Shown here: piece after piece, positions 55,493 to 64,000 of the stretch
How the letters are laid out: each line of letters starts with the position of its first letter
Position numbering within the stretch: position 1 is the stretch's first letter
Source: Mesorhizobium comanense
GTDB lineage: Bacteria; Pseudomonadota; Alphaproteobacteria; Rhizobiales; Rhizobiaceae
Direction of reading: 5' to 3'
NCBI RefSeq assembly: GCF_005503535.1
Contig: NZ_SCNN01000006.1
Coordinates: forward strand, 186,001-250,000
DNA length: 64,000 nt
The notes under the pieces: generated by a model
What the model saw: only the letters and a program-made list of their open reading frames with translations
Databases searched by the model: none
Told to the model about the DNA's origin: nothing
Position numbers and translations under genes: made by a program

Positions 55493-56539
55493 ATGCAGGC
55501 TCTGGTACTTGAGAAAAAAGGCGAACTGTCGCTGCGCGAGATCGCGCTGCCGCTCGATGTCGGACCCGACGACGTCAAGGTCGCCATCCATACGGTCGGC
55601 GTCTGCGGCAGCGACGTGCACTATTATACGCACGGCGCGATCGGCAGCTATGTCGTGCGCGCGCCGATGGTGCTCGGCCATGAGGCGTCTGGCACGGTCG
55701 TCGATGTCGGCGCCAACGTCACCACCTTGAAGGCGGGCGACCGCGTCTGCATGGAGCCGGGCGTGCCGAACCTGTCTTCGCGCGCGGCCAAGCTCGGCAT
55801 CTACAATGTCGATCCGGATGTCCGCTTCTGGGCGACGCCGCCCGTCCACGGCGTGCTCGCGCCCTATGCGGTCCATCCCGCCGCCTTCACCTACAAATTG
55901 CCCGACAATGTCTCTTTCGCCGAGGGCGCGATGGTCGAGCCCTTCGCCATCGGCATGCAGGCGGCGAGCCGCGCCCGCATCGTTCCCGGCGATGTCGCCG
56001 TTGTCGTCGGCTGCGGCCCGATCGGCATCATGATCGCGCTTGCCGCCCTTGCCGGCGGCTGTTCGAAAGTGCTGATCTCGGACTTCTCCGCGCCCAAGCT
56101 GGAGATCGCCGCGCAATATCCCGGCATCGTGCCGGTCAACATCGGCGAGCGCTCACTGGCGGATGCCGTCGCCGCCGCGACCGGGAATTGGGGCGCGGAT
56201 ATCGTCTTCGAGGCCAGTGGCAGCCCCAAGGCGTTTGCCGGCCTGTTCGATGTCGTTCGCCCCGGCGGCGCGGTGGTTCTGGTCGGATTGCCCGTAGAGC
56301 CGGTGGCCCTCGACGTGCCGGCCGCGATCTCGAAAGAGGTGCGCATCGAGACGGTGTTCCGTTATGCCAACATCTTCGACCGCGCCCTGCAGCTCATCGC
56401 TTCCGGCAAGGTCGACCTCAAGCCGCTGATCACCGGCACCTATGCTTTCGCCGACAGCATCAAGGCCTTCGAGCGGGCGGCCCAGGGCAATCCGCAGGAC
56501 GTCAAACTGCAAATCCTGCTTCCCGGCGAGAAGGGCTGA
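55493..56539 (+). CDS. Zinc-dependent polyol dehydrogenase (xylitol dehydrogenase-like)
   Basis: The 348-aa medium-chain dehydrogenase has catalytic zinc ligands in [10 protein letters not shown] (C39), GHEASG (H and E) and the NAD-binding glycine motif [13 protein letters not shown] (about residues 164-176). The four cysteines of the structural zinc lobe are absent; the block [33 protein letters not shown] replaces them, as in xylitol and sorbitol dehydrogenases. It oxidises a sugar alcohol imported by the surrounding ABC system, giving for example xylulose for the convergent FGGY kinase. Confidence 0.9.
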   Translation: MQALVLEKKGELSLREIALPLDVGPDDVKVAIHTVGVCGSDVHYYTHGAIGSYVVRAPMVLGHEASGTVVDVGANVTTLKAGDRVCMEPGVPNLSSRAAKLGIYNVDPDVRFWATPPVHGVLAPYAVHPAAFTYKLPDNVSFAEGAMVEPFAIGMQAASRARIVPGDVAVVVGCGPIGIMIALAALAGGCSKVLISDFSAPKLEIAAQYPGIVPVNIGERSLADAVAAATGNWGADIVFEASGSPKAFAGLFDVVRPGGAVVLVGLPVEPVALDVPAAISKEVRIETVFRYANIFDRALQLIASGKVDLKPLITGTYAFADSIKAFERAAQGNPQDVKLQILLPGEKG

Positions 56540-56542
56540 CCC

Positions 56543-57631
<1,089 letters not shown>

Positions 57632-57653
57632 CGGCGAGCAGGCTCTTGCCCGT

Positions 57654-59240
57654 TCATCGGATCGCGTCGAGCGCCTGCCTTTGGCGGTGCATTTCCAGGA
57701 AAACCCGGTAGTCGCGGTCGAAGCGGGCGCCGGCGGCCTTGTTCGGCGCGCGCGTCCTGCCGCCCTGCTGCATGGCGAGGCAGGCTGCGTTGAGGTCCGG
57801 GAACAGGCCGGCGGCGGTGGCGGCCACCATGCCGGTGCCAAGCAACACCGCTTCGTCGGCCAGTGGCTCCACCACGGTACAGCCGGTGGCGTCGGCATAA
57901 AGCTCCATCAAGAGCGGGTTCTTGGTGTGGCCGCCGGTGACATGCAGCGTGTCGATGAGATAGCCGTTCTCGTTCAGCGCCTCCAGCACATGGCGTACCC
58001 CAAGCGCGATGCCGACGGCGGTGCGCCAGTAAAGCTTGCACAGGCTGTCGAAAGAAGAATCGAGCGTCAGCCCGCTGACCACGCCGACGGCATGCGGATC
58101 GGCCAGCGGCGAACGGTTGCCATGGAAATCCGGCAGCACATGCAGCCTTGCGGCAAGAGTATCGCCTTCGGTATCGCGCAGTTCGGCGACACGCCGGGCG
58201 ATCCTGGCGTGCATGGCGGCATCCGGCTCGCCGCCGGCGCCGTGCCAGCGGATGATGTGGTCAAGCAGGGCGCCGGTAGCCGACTGACCGCCTTCCGACA
58301 GCCACAGCTTCGGCAGCGCCGCGCCGAAGTAAGGTCCCCAGACGCCGGCGAAAGGCTGCGGGTCGGGCGACATCGCCATGACGCAGCTCGACGTGCCCGC
58401 GATCAGGGCCAGATGCCGGCCGATATCCTGTTCGTCGCCGGCAAAGCCGCCGAGTACGCCAAGCGCGCCGGCATAGGCATCGATGACCCCGGCGCCGACC
58501 CGGCAGTTTTCGCTGAGCCCAAGCTCGGCCGCGGCCTGTGCCGTCAACGACCCGATGTCGGCGCCGACCGGGCTCGCCCTTTCGGGCAGATTGCCATGCT
58601 CGAAGAGGTCGTCGAGCCCGACGAGTTTGAAGAAGTCGCGTTGCCAGGCGTTTTCCTGATGGGCGAGGTAGGTCCATTTGGCCGTCAGCGTGCATTGCGA
58701 CCGGGCGAGCGAGCCGGTTGCCTGCCAGGTCAGGAAATCGGCCAGATCGAATAGATAGCCGGCTTCATTCCAGGTCTTGGACAGGCTGCGCTTCAGCCAC
58801 ATCAGTTTCGGCGTCGCCATCTCGGGCGACATCACGCCACCGATATAGTTCAGCACCTCATGGCCGCTCGCCGTGCATTCGTCGGCCTCGGCGATGGCGC
58901 GATGGTCGAGCCAGACGATCGTGTCCCAGCGCCTGTCGCCGGTTACCGAAACGCTGAGCTGGCCGCCTTGCCGGTCACGCACGACCAGCGAGCAGGTGGC
59001 GTCGAAAGAGATGCCGACGACATCCTGCGCGCTGACGCCGGCCTTTTCGCGGGCGGCGCGCACTGCGGTGCAGACGGCGGCCCAGATATCGCGCGAATCA
59101 TGTTCGGCGTGATCGGGCTTGGGCTGGTTCATGGCGATCGGCCGTTCGGCGCGGCCAAGCAAGGTGCCACTGGTGTCGAGAATGCCCGCGCGAGCGCTCC
59201 CGGTGCCGACATCGACCGCGCAAACAAATTGTTTCGTCAA
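57654..59240 (-). CDS. FGGY-family carbohydrate kinase
   Basis: The 528-aa protein has the FGGY N-terminal phosphate loop DVGTGSARAGI (about residues 10-20), DATCSLVVRD, and the C-terminal adenosine-site block LHVTGGHTKNPLLMELYADATG. The N-terminal HDSRDIWAAV and length near 530 resemble D-ribulokinase/ribitol-type members more than the ~490-aa xylulokinase. It probably phosphorylates the ketose made by the polyol dehydrogenases. Its start overlaps the HAD gene stop by four bases. Confidence 0.9.
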   Translation of the reverse strand: MTKQFVCAVDVGTGSARAGILDTSGTLLGRAERPIAMNQPKPDHAEHDSRDIWAAVCTAVRAAREKAGVSAQDVVGISFDATCSLVVRDRQGGQLSVSVTGDRRWDTIVWLDHRAIAEADECTASGHEVLNYIGGVMSPEMATPKLMWLKRSLSKTWNEAGYLFDLADFLTWQATGSLARSQCTLTAKWTYLAHQENAWQRDFFKLVGLDDLFEHGNLPERASPVGADIGSLTAQAAAELGLSENCRVGAGVIDAYAGALGVLGGFAGDEQDIGRHLALIAGTSSCVMAMSPDPQPFAGVWGPYFGAALPKLWLSEGGQSATGALLDHIIRWHGAGGEPDAAMHARIARRVAELRDTEGDTLAARLHVLPDFHGNRSPLADPHAVGVVSGLTLDSSFDSLCKLYWRTAVGIALGVRHVLEALNENGYLIDTLHVTGGHTKNPLLMELYADATGCTVVEPLADEAVLLGTGMVAATAAGLFPDLNAACLAMQQGGRTRAPNKAAGARFDRDYRVFLEMHRQRQALDAIR

Positions 59241-59920
59241 GATGCTCTAACTCTCGCTCCCAGGCCTGCAATCAGATCGGGCAATTGCAGCATGTCAGCG
59301 AATATAAAGTCCGGTTCACTCGACGCAAGCCGCGCTTTCAATGCCGGGTTGCCGGCATGCGAGCCGCCGGTGAAGGCGAAGACGCGCATGCCCGCGGCGC
59401 GGGCCGCCACGATGCCGGCCGGACTGTCCTCGATGACCAGGCATTTGCCGGGGGTCGTCCGCATGGTGGCGGCGGCATGCAGGAAAAGGTCGGGCGCCGG
59501 CTTGCCCCTGGCCACCATGGCGGCGCTGAACAGATGCGGCTCCATCAGTGAGAGCAGTCCTGTCACCTCGAGCGCATAACGTATCCGTTCGGGGGTGCCG
59601 GAGGAAGCGACGCAGAAGGGCAGGCCGAGCCTCGGCAGCATCTCCAGCACGCCGGGAACAGGCTTAAGCTCCTCGCGGAATTTTCGCATCAGCTCGACGC
59701 GCATCGCGGTCAGGTGCTGATCGGCGATCTCCAGGCCGAAGTCGCGCTGAAGGATTTCGCGGACGCTTTTCATGCTCTTGCCGAGGAAATGCTCATAGGC
59801 CGTATCCTCGCCGATGCGGCCACCGGCGCGCTCGACCATGCCGAGCAGCGCCGAGATGGAGAGCGCTTCGCTGTCGACCAGCACGCCGTCGCAGTCGAAG
59901 ATGACCAGTTCGGGCGTCAT
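59237..59920 (-). CDS. HAD-superfamily phosphatase (beta-phosphoglucomutase-like subfamily)
   Basis: The 227-aa protein has HAD motif I VIFDCDGVLVDSE (catalytic D9 and D11), motif II in CVASSGTPER, and motif III/IV VIEDSPAGIVAARAAGM. A helical cap lies at about residues 18-85. It should dephosphorylate a sugar or polyol phosphate. A HAD gene is a known companion in polyol operons of this kind. Confidence 0.9.
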   Translation of the reverse strand: MTPELVIFDCDGVLVDSEALSISALLGMVERAGGRIGEDTAYEHFLGKSMKSVREILQRDFGLEIADQHLTAMRVELMRKFREELKPVPGVLEMLPRLGLPFCVASSGTPERIRYALEVTGLLSLMEPHLFSAAMVARGKPAPDLFLHAAATMRTTPGKCLVIEDSPAGIVAARAAGMRVFAFTGGSHAGNPALKARLASSEPDFIFADMLQLPDLIAGLGARVRAS

Positions 59921-59936
59921 GGTGCCGACTTGGCTC

Positions 59937-61415
59937 TCAGAGCTTGCCCGCTATATAGCGCGTCAGCGTGGTGCGCGCGCCGTTGGCCCACAGCACGTTG
60001 AGTGCATGCCCGAAGGCTTCCACGAAGGATGCCGCGCGACCCACATCGCCGTAGATGTCCTCCATCGCAAGCCACGCGGCCGGCGCGTCCTTGGCCGCCC
60101 TTGCCGTCGCTTGCAGCCGGTCCCAGCTCGGATCGTTCGGCTCGATGACGGCGCCGCTGTCCGTCGTGCCGAAGCAGTAGCGGCACCACAAAGCCGATTC
60201 CAGCGCGAGCCCGGCGACGCCTTTTCCCGCCTTGAGCCGGTCGGCGATGGTCGGGATGATGAATTTCGGCTGGCGGTTGGAGCCGTCGAGGCAAAGCCTT
60301 CGGATCGTGTCGCCGATCTTGGGATTGGAAAAGCGCTTCTCGATGAGCTGGTAGTAATCTTCCAGCACGGTGTTCGGCACCGGCGGCACCGTCGGGATGA
60401 TCTCGTCATGTTCGAGCTTGTCGAGAAAGCCGCGCACCAGCGGCTCCTGCATCGCTTCATGCACGAAATGGATGTCCATCAGCCCTGCCGGATAGGCAAT
60501 CGTGGCATGGCCGCCATTGAGGATACGGATCTTCATCAACTCGTAGGGCGAGACGTCCTTGACGAACTGGACGCCAACCTTCTCCAGCGCCGGGCGGCCG
60601 GCGGTGAAATGATCCTCCAGCACCCATTGCTTGAACGGCTCGCAAAACACCGGCCAGTTGTCCTCCAGGCCGAAATCGTCGGCCAGGATCTTTCGCTCGC
60701 GGTCCGATGTCGCCGGCGTGATGCGGTCGACCATGGCGTTGGGAAAGGCGACCTTGTCGCTGACCCATTTTGCCAGGTCTTCATCGACAAGCCTGGCCAG
60801 CCCGATGACGCCGTCCGACGTGACGTGCCCGTTGTGGGGGATGTTGTCGCAGGACATGACTGTGAACGGCACGATGCCGTCCGCGCGGCGGCGCACCAGG
60901 CCGGCGAGGATGATGCCGAAAACGGTCTTCGGCACGGCGCCAGGTTGCGCATCGGCAACGATGTCTGGATGAGCCGGATTGAACTTGCCGGAGGCTGGAT
61001 CGATGAAGTAGCCGCCTTCCGTGATGGTCAGCGAGACGATCTTGATGGCGGGGTCGGCCAGCCTCTCGATGATGCCGGCGGCATCGCCCGGCATCAGGAA
61101 GTCGATCATGGCGCCGGTCACCCGGGCGCTCATATGGCCCTCATCCTGCTCGACCACGGTGGTCAGCCAGTCCTGTTCCTCGAGCTTGCCGCGTCCGATC
61201 TTCTCGCCGTCGAAGACCCCGGCGCCGACCAGCGCCCAGTCGTGCCCTTCACCGGCGCTGAAGAGGTCGTCCAGATAGACCGCCTGATGCGACCGGTGGA
61301 AGTTGCCGACGCCGAAATGCACGATGCCGGCCTTGAGCCGCGAACGCTCGTATTTCGGACCGGCCACGTTGGCCGGCAGCCTGGAGAGGTTTGAGGAAGA
61401 GAGTTTCACGGTCAT
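59937..61415 (-). CDS. mtlK: Mannitol 2-dehydrogenase family polyol dehydrogenase
   Basis: The 492-aa protein is a polyol-specific long-chain dehydrogenase. NAD binding is shown by HFGVGNFHRSHQAVYLDDL (about residues 32-50). The active-site pattern KIRILNGGHATIAY carries the conserved lysine, asparagine and histidine. It oxidises mannitol, arabitol or sorbitol to the ketose. The gene is in the order of the Rhodobacter/Sinorhizobium smo-mtlK polyol operon. Confidence 0.93.
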   Translation of the reverse strand: MTVKLSSSNLSRLPANVAGPKYERSRLKAGIVHFGVGNFHRSHQAVYLDDLFSAGEGHDWALVGAGVFDGEKIGRGKLEEQDWLTTVVEQDEGHMSARVTGAMIDFLMPGDAAGIIERLADPAIKIVSLTITEGGYFIDPASGKFNPAHPDIVADAQPGAVPKTVFGIILAGLVRRRADGIVPFTVMSCDNIPHNGHVTSDGVIGLARLVDEDLAKWVSDKVAFPNAMVDRITPATSDRERKILADDFGLEDNWPVFCEPFKQWVLEDHFTAGRPALEKVGVQFVKDVSPYELMKIRILNGGHATIAYPAGLMDIHFVHEAMQEPLVRGFLDKLEHDEIIPTVPPVPNTVLEDYYQLIEKRFSNPKIGDTIRRLCLDGSNRQPKFIIPTIADRLKAGKGVAGLALESALWCRYCFGTTDSGAVIEPNDPSWDRLQATARAAKDAPAAWLAMEDIYGDVGRAASFVEAFGHALNVLWANGARTTLTRYIAGKL

Positions 61416-61453
61416 CTTTTTACCCTTTGGCCGGGCTCCGGCCTTCGCTACCT

Positions 61454-61481
61454 CCTTCTTCCGCGCGTAGCCGGAAGAAGG
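61454..61481. other. Inverted repeat in the mtlK leader
   Basis: CCTTCTTCCG (61454-61463) and CGGAAGAAGG (61472-61481) form a perfect 10-bp stem with an 8-base loop, about 40 bases upstream of mtlK on the minus strand. It may attenuate or stabilise the mRNA. Confidence 0.5.
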
Positions 61482-61531
61482 TCAGGGGCGCCGCGCCGGC
61501 CAGGGCCGATGCGGCTTCTCACTTGATGTGT

Positions 61532-61571
61532 CGGCCTCTGCTCCTCGCGGAGGAACGAGGAACAGAGGCCG
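61532..61571 (-). other. Stem-loop after the SDR gene
   Basis: CGGCCTCTG (61532-61540) pairs with CAGAGGCCG (61563-61571), and CCTCG with CGAGG inside it. It lies 8 bases after the SDR stop (minus strand) and may partly terminate transcription before mtlK or protect the upstream message. Confidence 0.55.
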
Positions 61572-61578
61572 TCCCCCC

Positions 61579-62349
61579 TCAACTCATCCATTGCCCGCCA
61601 TCGACATTGTAGGTCTGGGCAACAATGTATTCGGCCTCGTCGCTGGCCAGGAACACGGCCATGCCAGCGAGGTCTTCGGGCTTGCCCATGCGGCCATAGG
61701 GAACGCCCTCGCCGACCAGCCTCTTCTTCTCGCCCTTCGGCCGGTTCTCGTATTTGGCGAACAGCGCGTCGACCTGGTCCCACATGTCGCTGTCGACGAC
61801 ACCGGGCGCGATGCCGTTGACGTTGATGCCGTGCTTGATCAGGTAGAGCCCGGCCGACTGGGTGAGCGAGATGACGGCTGCCTTGGTCGCGCAATAGACG
61901 GCGACCAGCGGTTCGCCGCGCCGCCCGGCCTGGCTGGCCATGTTGATGATCCTGCCGCCTTTGCCGCGCGCGATCATCGAACGGCTTGCCGCCTGCAGCA
62001 TGAACAGCGTGCCGGCGACATTGACCGAGAACAGTTTTTCGTAGCTTGCCCGCGATATCTCGACGATCGGCGCCAGGTCGAACAGGGCCGCGTTGTTGAT
62101 CAGAATGTCGAGGCCGCCGGTCCTGTCCTCCACCGCCTTCACCGCGGCGTCGATGGATGCCTGGTCGGTGACGTCGAGTTTGACGGCATAGGCCTTGTCG
62201 CCGATCTCGCCGGCCGTCTGCCTGGCGGCTCCGAGATTGATGTCGGCGATCGCCACCGTGGCTCCCTCGCGCACATAGGCTTCGGCGAAGGCCCTGCCGA
62301 TGCCGCGCGCGGATCCGGTGATCAGCGCCGATTTGCCTTTCAGTCTCAC
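61579..62349 (-). CDS. smoS: Sorbitol dehydrogenase-like short-chain dehydrogenase
   Basis: The 256-aa SDR starts at GTG 62349 (RLKGKSALITGSARGIG) with GAGGGATGGGA upstream. The frame stays open to 63249 but only as a shadow of the ATPase gene. It has the TGSARGIG cofactor motif (about residues 10-17), NNAALFD, catalytic serine in ASQAGRRGE and YCATK. The C-terminus VAQTYNVDGGQWMS is typical of SmoS/PolS enzymes that oxidise sorbitol to fructose. It lies between the ATPase and mtlK, as in smo operons. Confidence 0.92.
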   Translation of the reverse strand: MRLKGKSALITGSARGIGRAFAEAYVREGATVAIADINLGAARQTAGEIGDKAYAVKLDVTDQASIDAAVKAVEDRTGGLDILINNAALFDLAPIVEISRASYEKLFSVNVAGTLFMLQAASRSMIARGKGGRIINMASQAGRRGEPLVAVYCATKAAVISLTQSAGLYLIKHGINVNGIAPGVVDSDMWDQVDALFAKYENRPKGEKKRLVGEGVPYGRMGKPEDLAGMAVFLASDEAEYIVAQTYNVDGGQWMS

Positions 62350-62360
62350 TGTCCCATCCC

Positions 62361-63365
<1,005 letters not shown>

Positions 63366-63415
63366 GGTTTCCTCCCCGAGGGGTTATTGTCCGTCGTCCG
63401 TTGCTTGCGGCGGTG

Positions 63416-64000
63416 TTATTTCACGGCGCCAAAGGTCAGGCCGCGCACCAGCTGCTTCTGGCTGAACCAGCCCATGATCAGGATCGGCGCGATGGCCAGC
63501 GTCGAGGCCGCCGAAAGCTTGGCCCAGAACAGGCCTTGCGGGCTTGAGAACGAACTGATGAAGGCGGTCAGCGGCGCGGCGTCGGTCGTGGTTAGCCGGA
63601 TCGTCCAGAACGCCTCGTTCCAGGCCAGGATGATGTTGAGCAGCATGGTCGAGGCGATGCCCGGCACCGCCATCGGCGTCAGCACATAGACGATCTCGTT
63701 CCAGAGCGAGGCGCCATCCATGCGCGCCGCTTCCAGGATCTCGCCCGGGATTTCGCGGAAGTAGGTGTAGAGCATCCACACCACGATCGGCAGGTTGATC
63801 AGCATCAGCATCACCATCAGGCCGATGCGGCTGTCGAGCAGGCCGAGATTGCGGAATATCAGATAGATCGGGAACAGAACGGCGACCGCCGGCATCATCT
63901 TGGTGGACAGCATCCACATCAGGATGTCCTTGGTCCGCTTCGTCGGCGAGAAGGCCATCGACCATGCCGCCGGTATCGCGACCAGCAGCGCGAGGATGGT
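63416..64000 (-). CDS. smoG: Polyol ABC transporter permease (SmoG-like), cut by window end
   Basis: The last 194 residues of a MalG-type permease are present; the frame is open through base 64000 and the start lies beyond it. The coupling loop REIPGEILEAARMDGASLWNEIVYVLTPMAVPG is clear, and the ending QLVRGLTFGAVK is typical of the smo/mannitol permeases. The binding protein and the other permease are expected further right. Confidence 0.93.
   Translation of the reverse strand, partial: TILALLVAIPAAWSMAFSPTKRTKDILMWMLSTKMMPAVAVLFPIYLIFRNLGLLDSRIGLMVMLMLINLPIVVWMLYTYFREIPGEILEAARMDGASLWNEIVYVLTPMAVPGIASTMLLNIILAWNEAFWTIRLTTTDAAPLTAFISSFSSPQGLFWAKLSAASTLAIAPILIMGWFSQKQLVRGLTFGAVK

Noticed and set aside
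54587..56116. 509-aa minus-strand open frame across the permease and dehydrogenase genes
   Set aside because: Both plus-strand genes have clear family motifs. The minus frame is His/Gln/Asp-rich without any domain.

Overview
This window is a gene-dense, GC-rich stretch of an alphaproteobacterial chromosome. It looks like a member of the Rhizobiales, most likely Mesorhizobium or a close relative. The reasons are the def/fmt/truA/dapE neighbourhood, the many ABC importers for sugars, amino acids and polyols, the smo/mtlK-type polyol operon, and RIME-like palindromic repeats. The genus is inferred from gene content and style; no rRNA or tRNA gene was seen that could confirm it. No prophage, CRISPR array, conjugation gene or nod/nif gene was seen. 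Gaps between genes are short: the longest is just under 290 bases.

Layout. (1) 1-5054: housekeeping genes dapE (partial), truA, fmt and def, interrupted by a FitAB/VapBC-type toxin-antitoxin pair and a small orphan gene between def and fmt. (2) 5158-15593: rmuC, a methyltransferase, a GFA-family protein, a cation diffusion facilitator, a 41-aa lysine-rich protein, a guanidinium exporter (sugE/gdx) behind a guanidine-II (mini-ykkC) riboswitch, two luciferase-like monooxygenases around an arylamine N-acetyltransferase, an AI-2E family permease, and an inositol-phosphatase-family enzyme. (3) 15590-20757: a LacI repressor divergent from a CUT2 sugar ABC importer, with CGAAACGTTTCG-type operators. 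(4) 20780-30695: a leftward catabolic block. A molybdenum hydroxylase (FAD subunit plus a fused 2Fe-2S/Mo subunit), a 6-hydroxynicotinate reductase-like iron-sulfur protein, a UPF0280 protein, an amino-acid-synthesis-family (DUF1185) protein and a MarR regulator overlap each other end to start. A polar amino acid type ABC importer follows. pncA is divergent to this block and pncB lies about 9 kb away, so a nicotinate link is a reasonable hypothesis. (5) 31497-37996: an NhaD-like antiporter and a complete branched-chain-type ABC importer. (6) 38150-45107: a polytopic membrane protein whose 5' end sits in a repeat, pncB, a small secreted protein with a Cys/Tyr/Trp-rich tail, a secreted caspase-like (metacaspase) protein, and a LysR regulator. 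(7) 45318-48575: an agmatinase-family ureohydrolase with an amino acid importer that has no ATPase gene nearby. (8) 48695-50992: a secreted dienelactone hydrolase-like protein and a MATE pump. (9) 51233-64000: two convergent polyol/pentitol loci. One is rightward (AraC regulator, CUT1 importer, xylitol dehydrogenase-like enzyme, ATPase). The other is leftward (ABC permease, ATPase, sorbitol dehydrogenase SDR, mannitol dehydrogenase MtlK, HAD phosphatase, FGGY kinase) and runs off the right end.

Two families of palindromic repeat are present twice each. One copy (29045-29175) lies in frame inside the molybdenum hydroxylase gene and codes for its interdomain linker. Another (39570-39736) overlaps the 5' end of a membrane-protein gene. 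Several long intercistronic hairpins separate binding-protein genes from their permeases or end transcription units.
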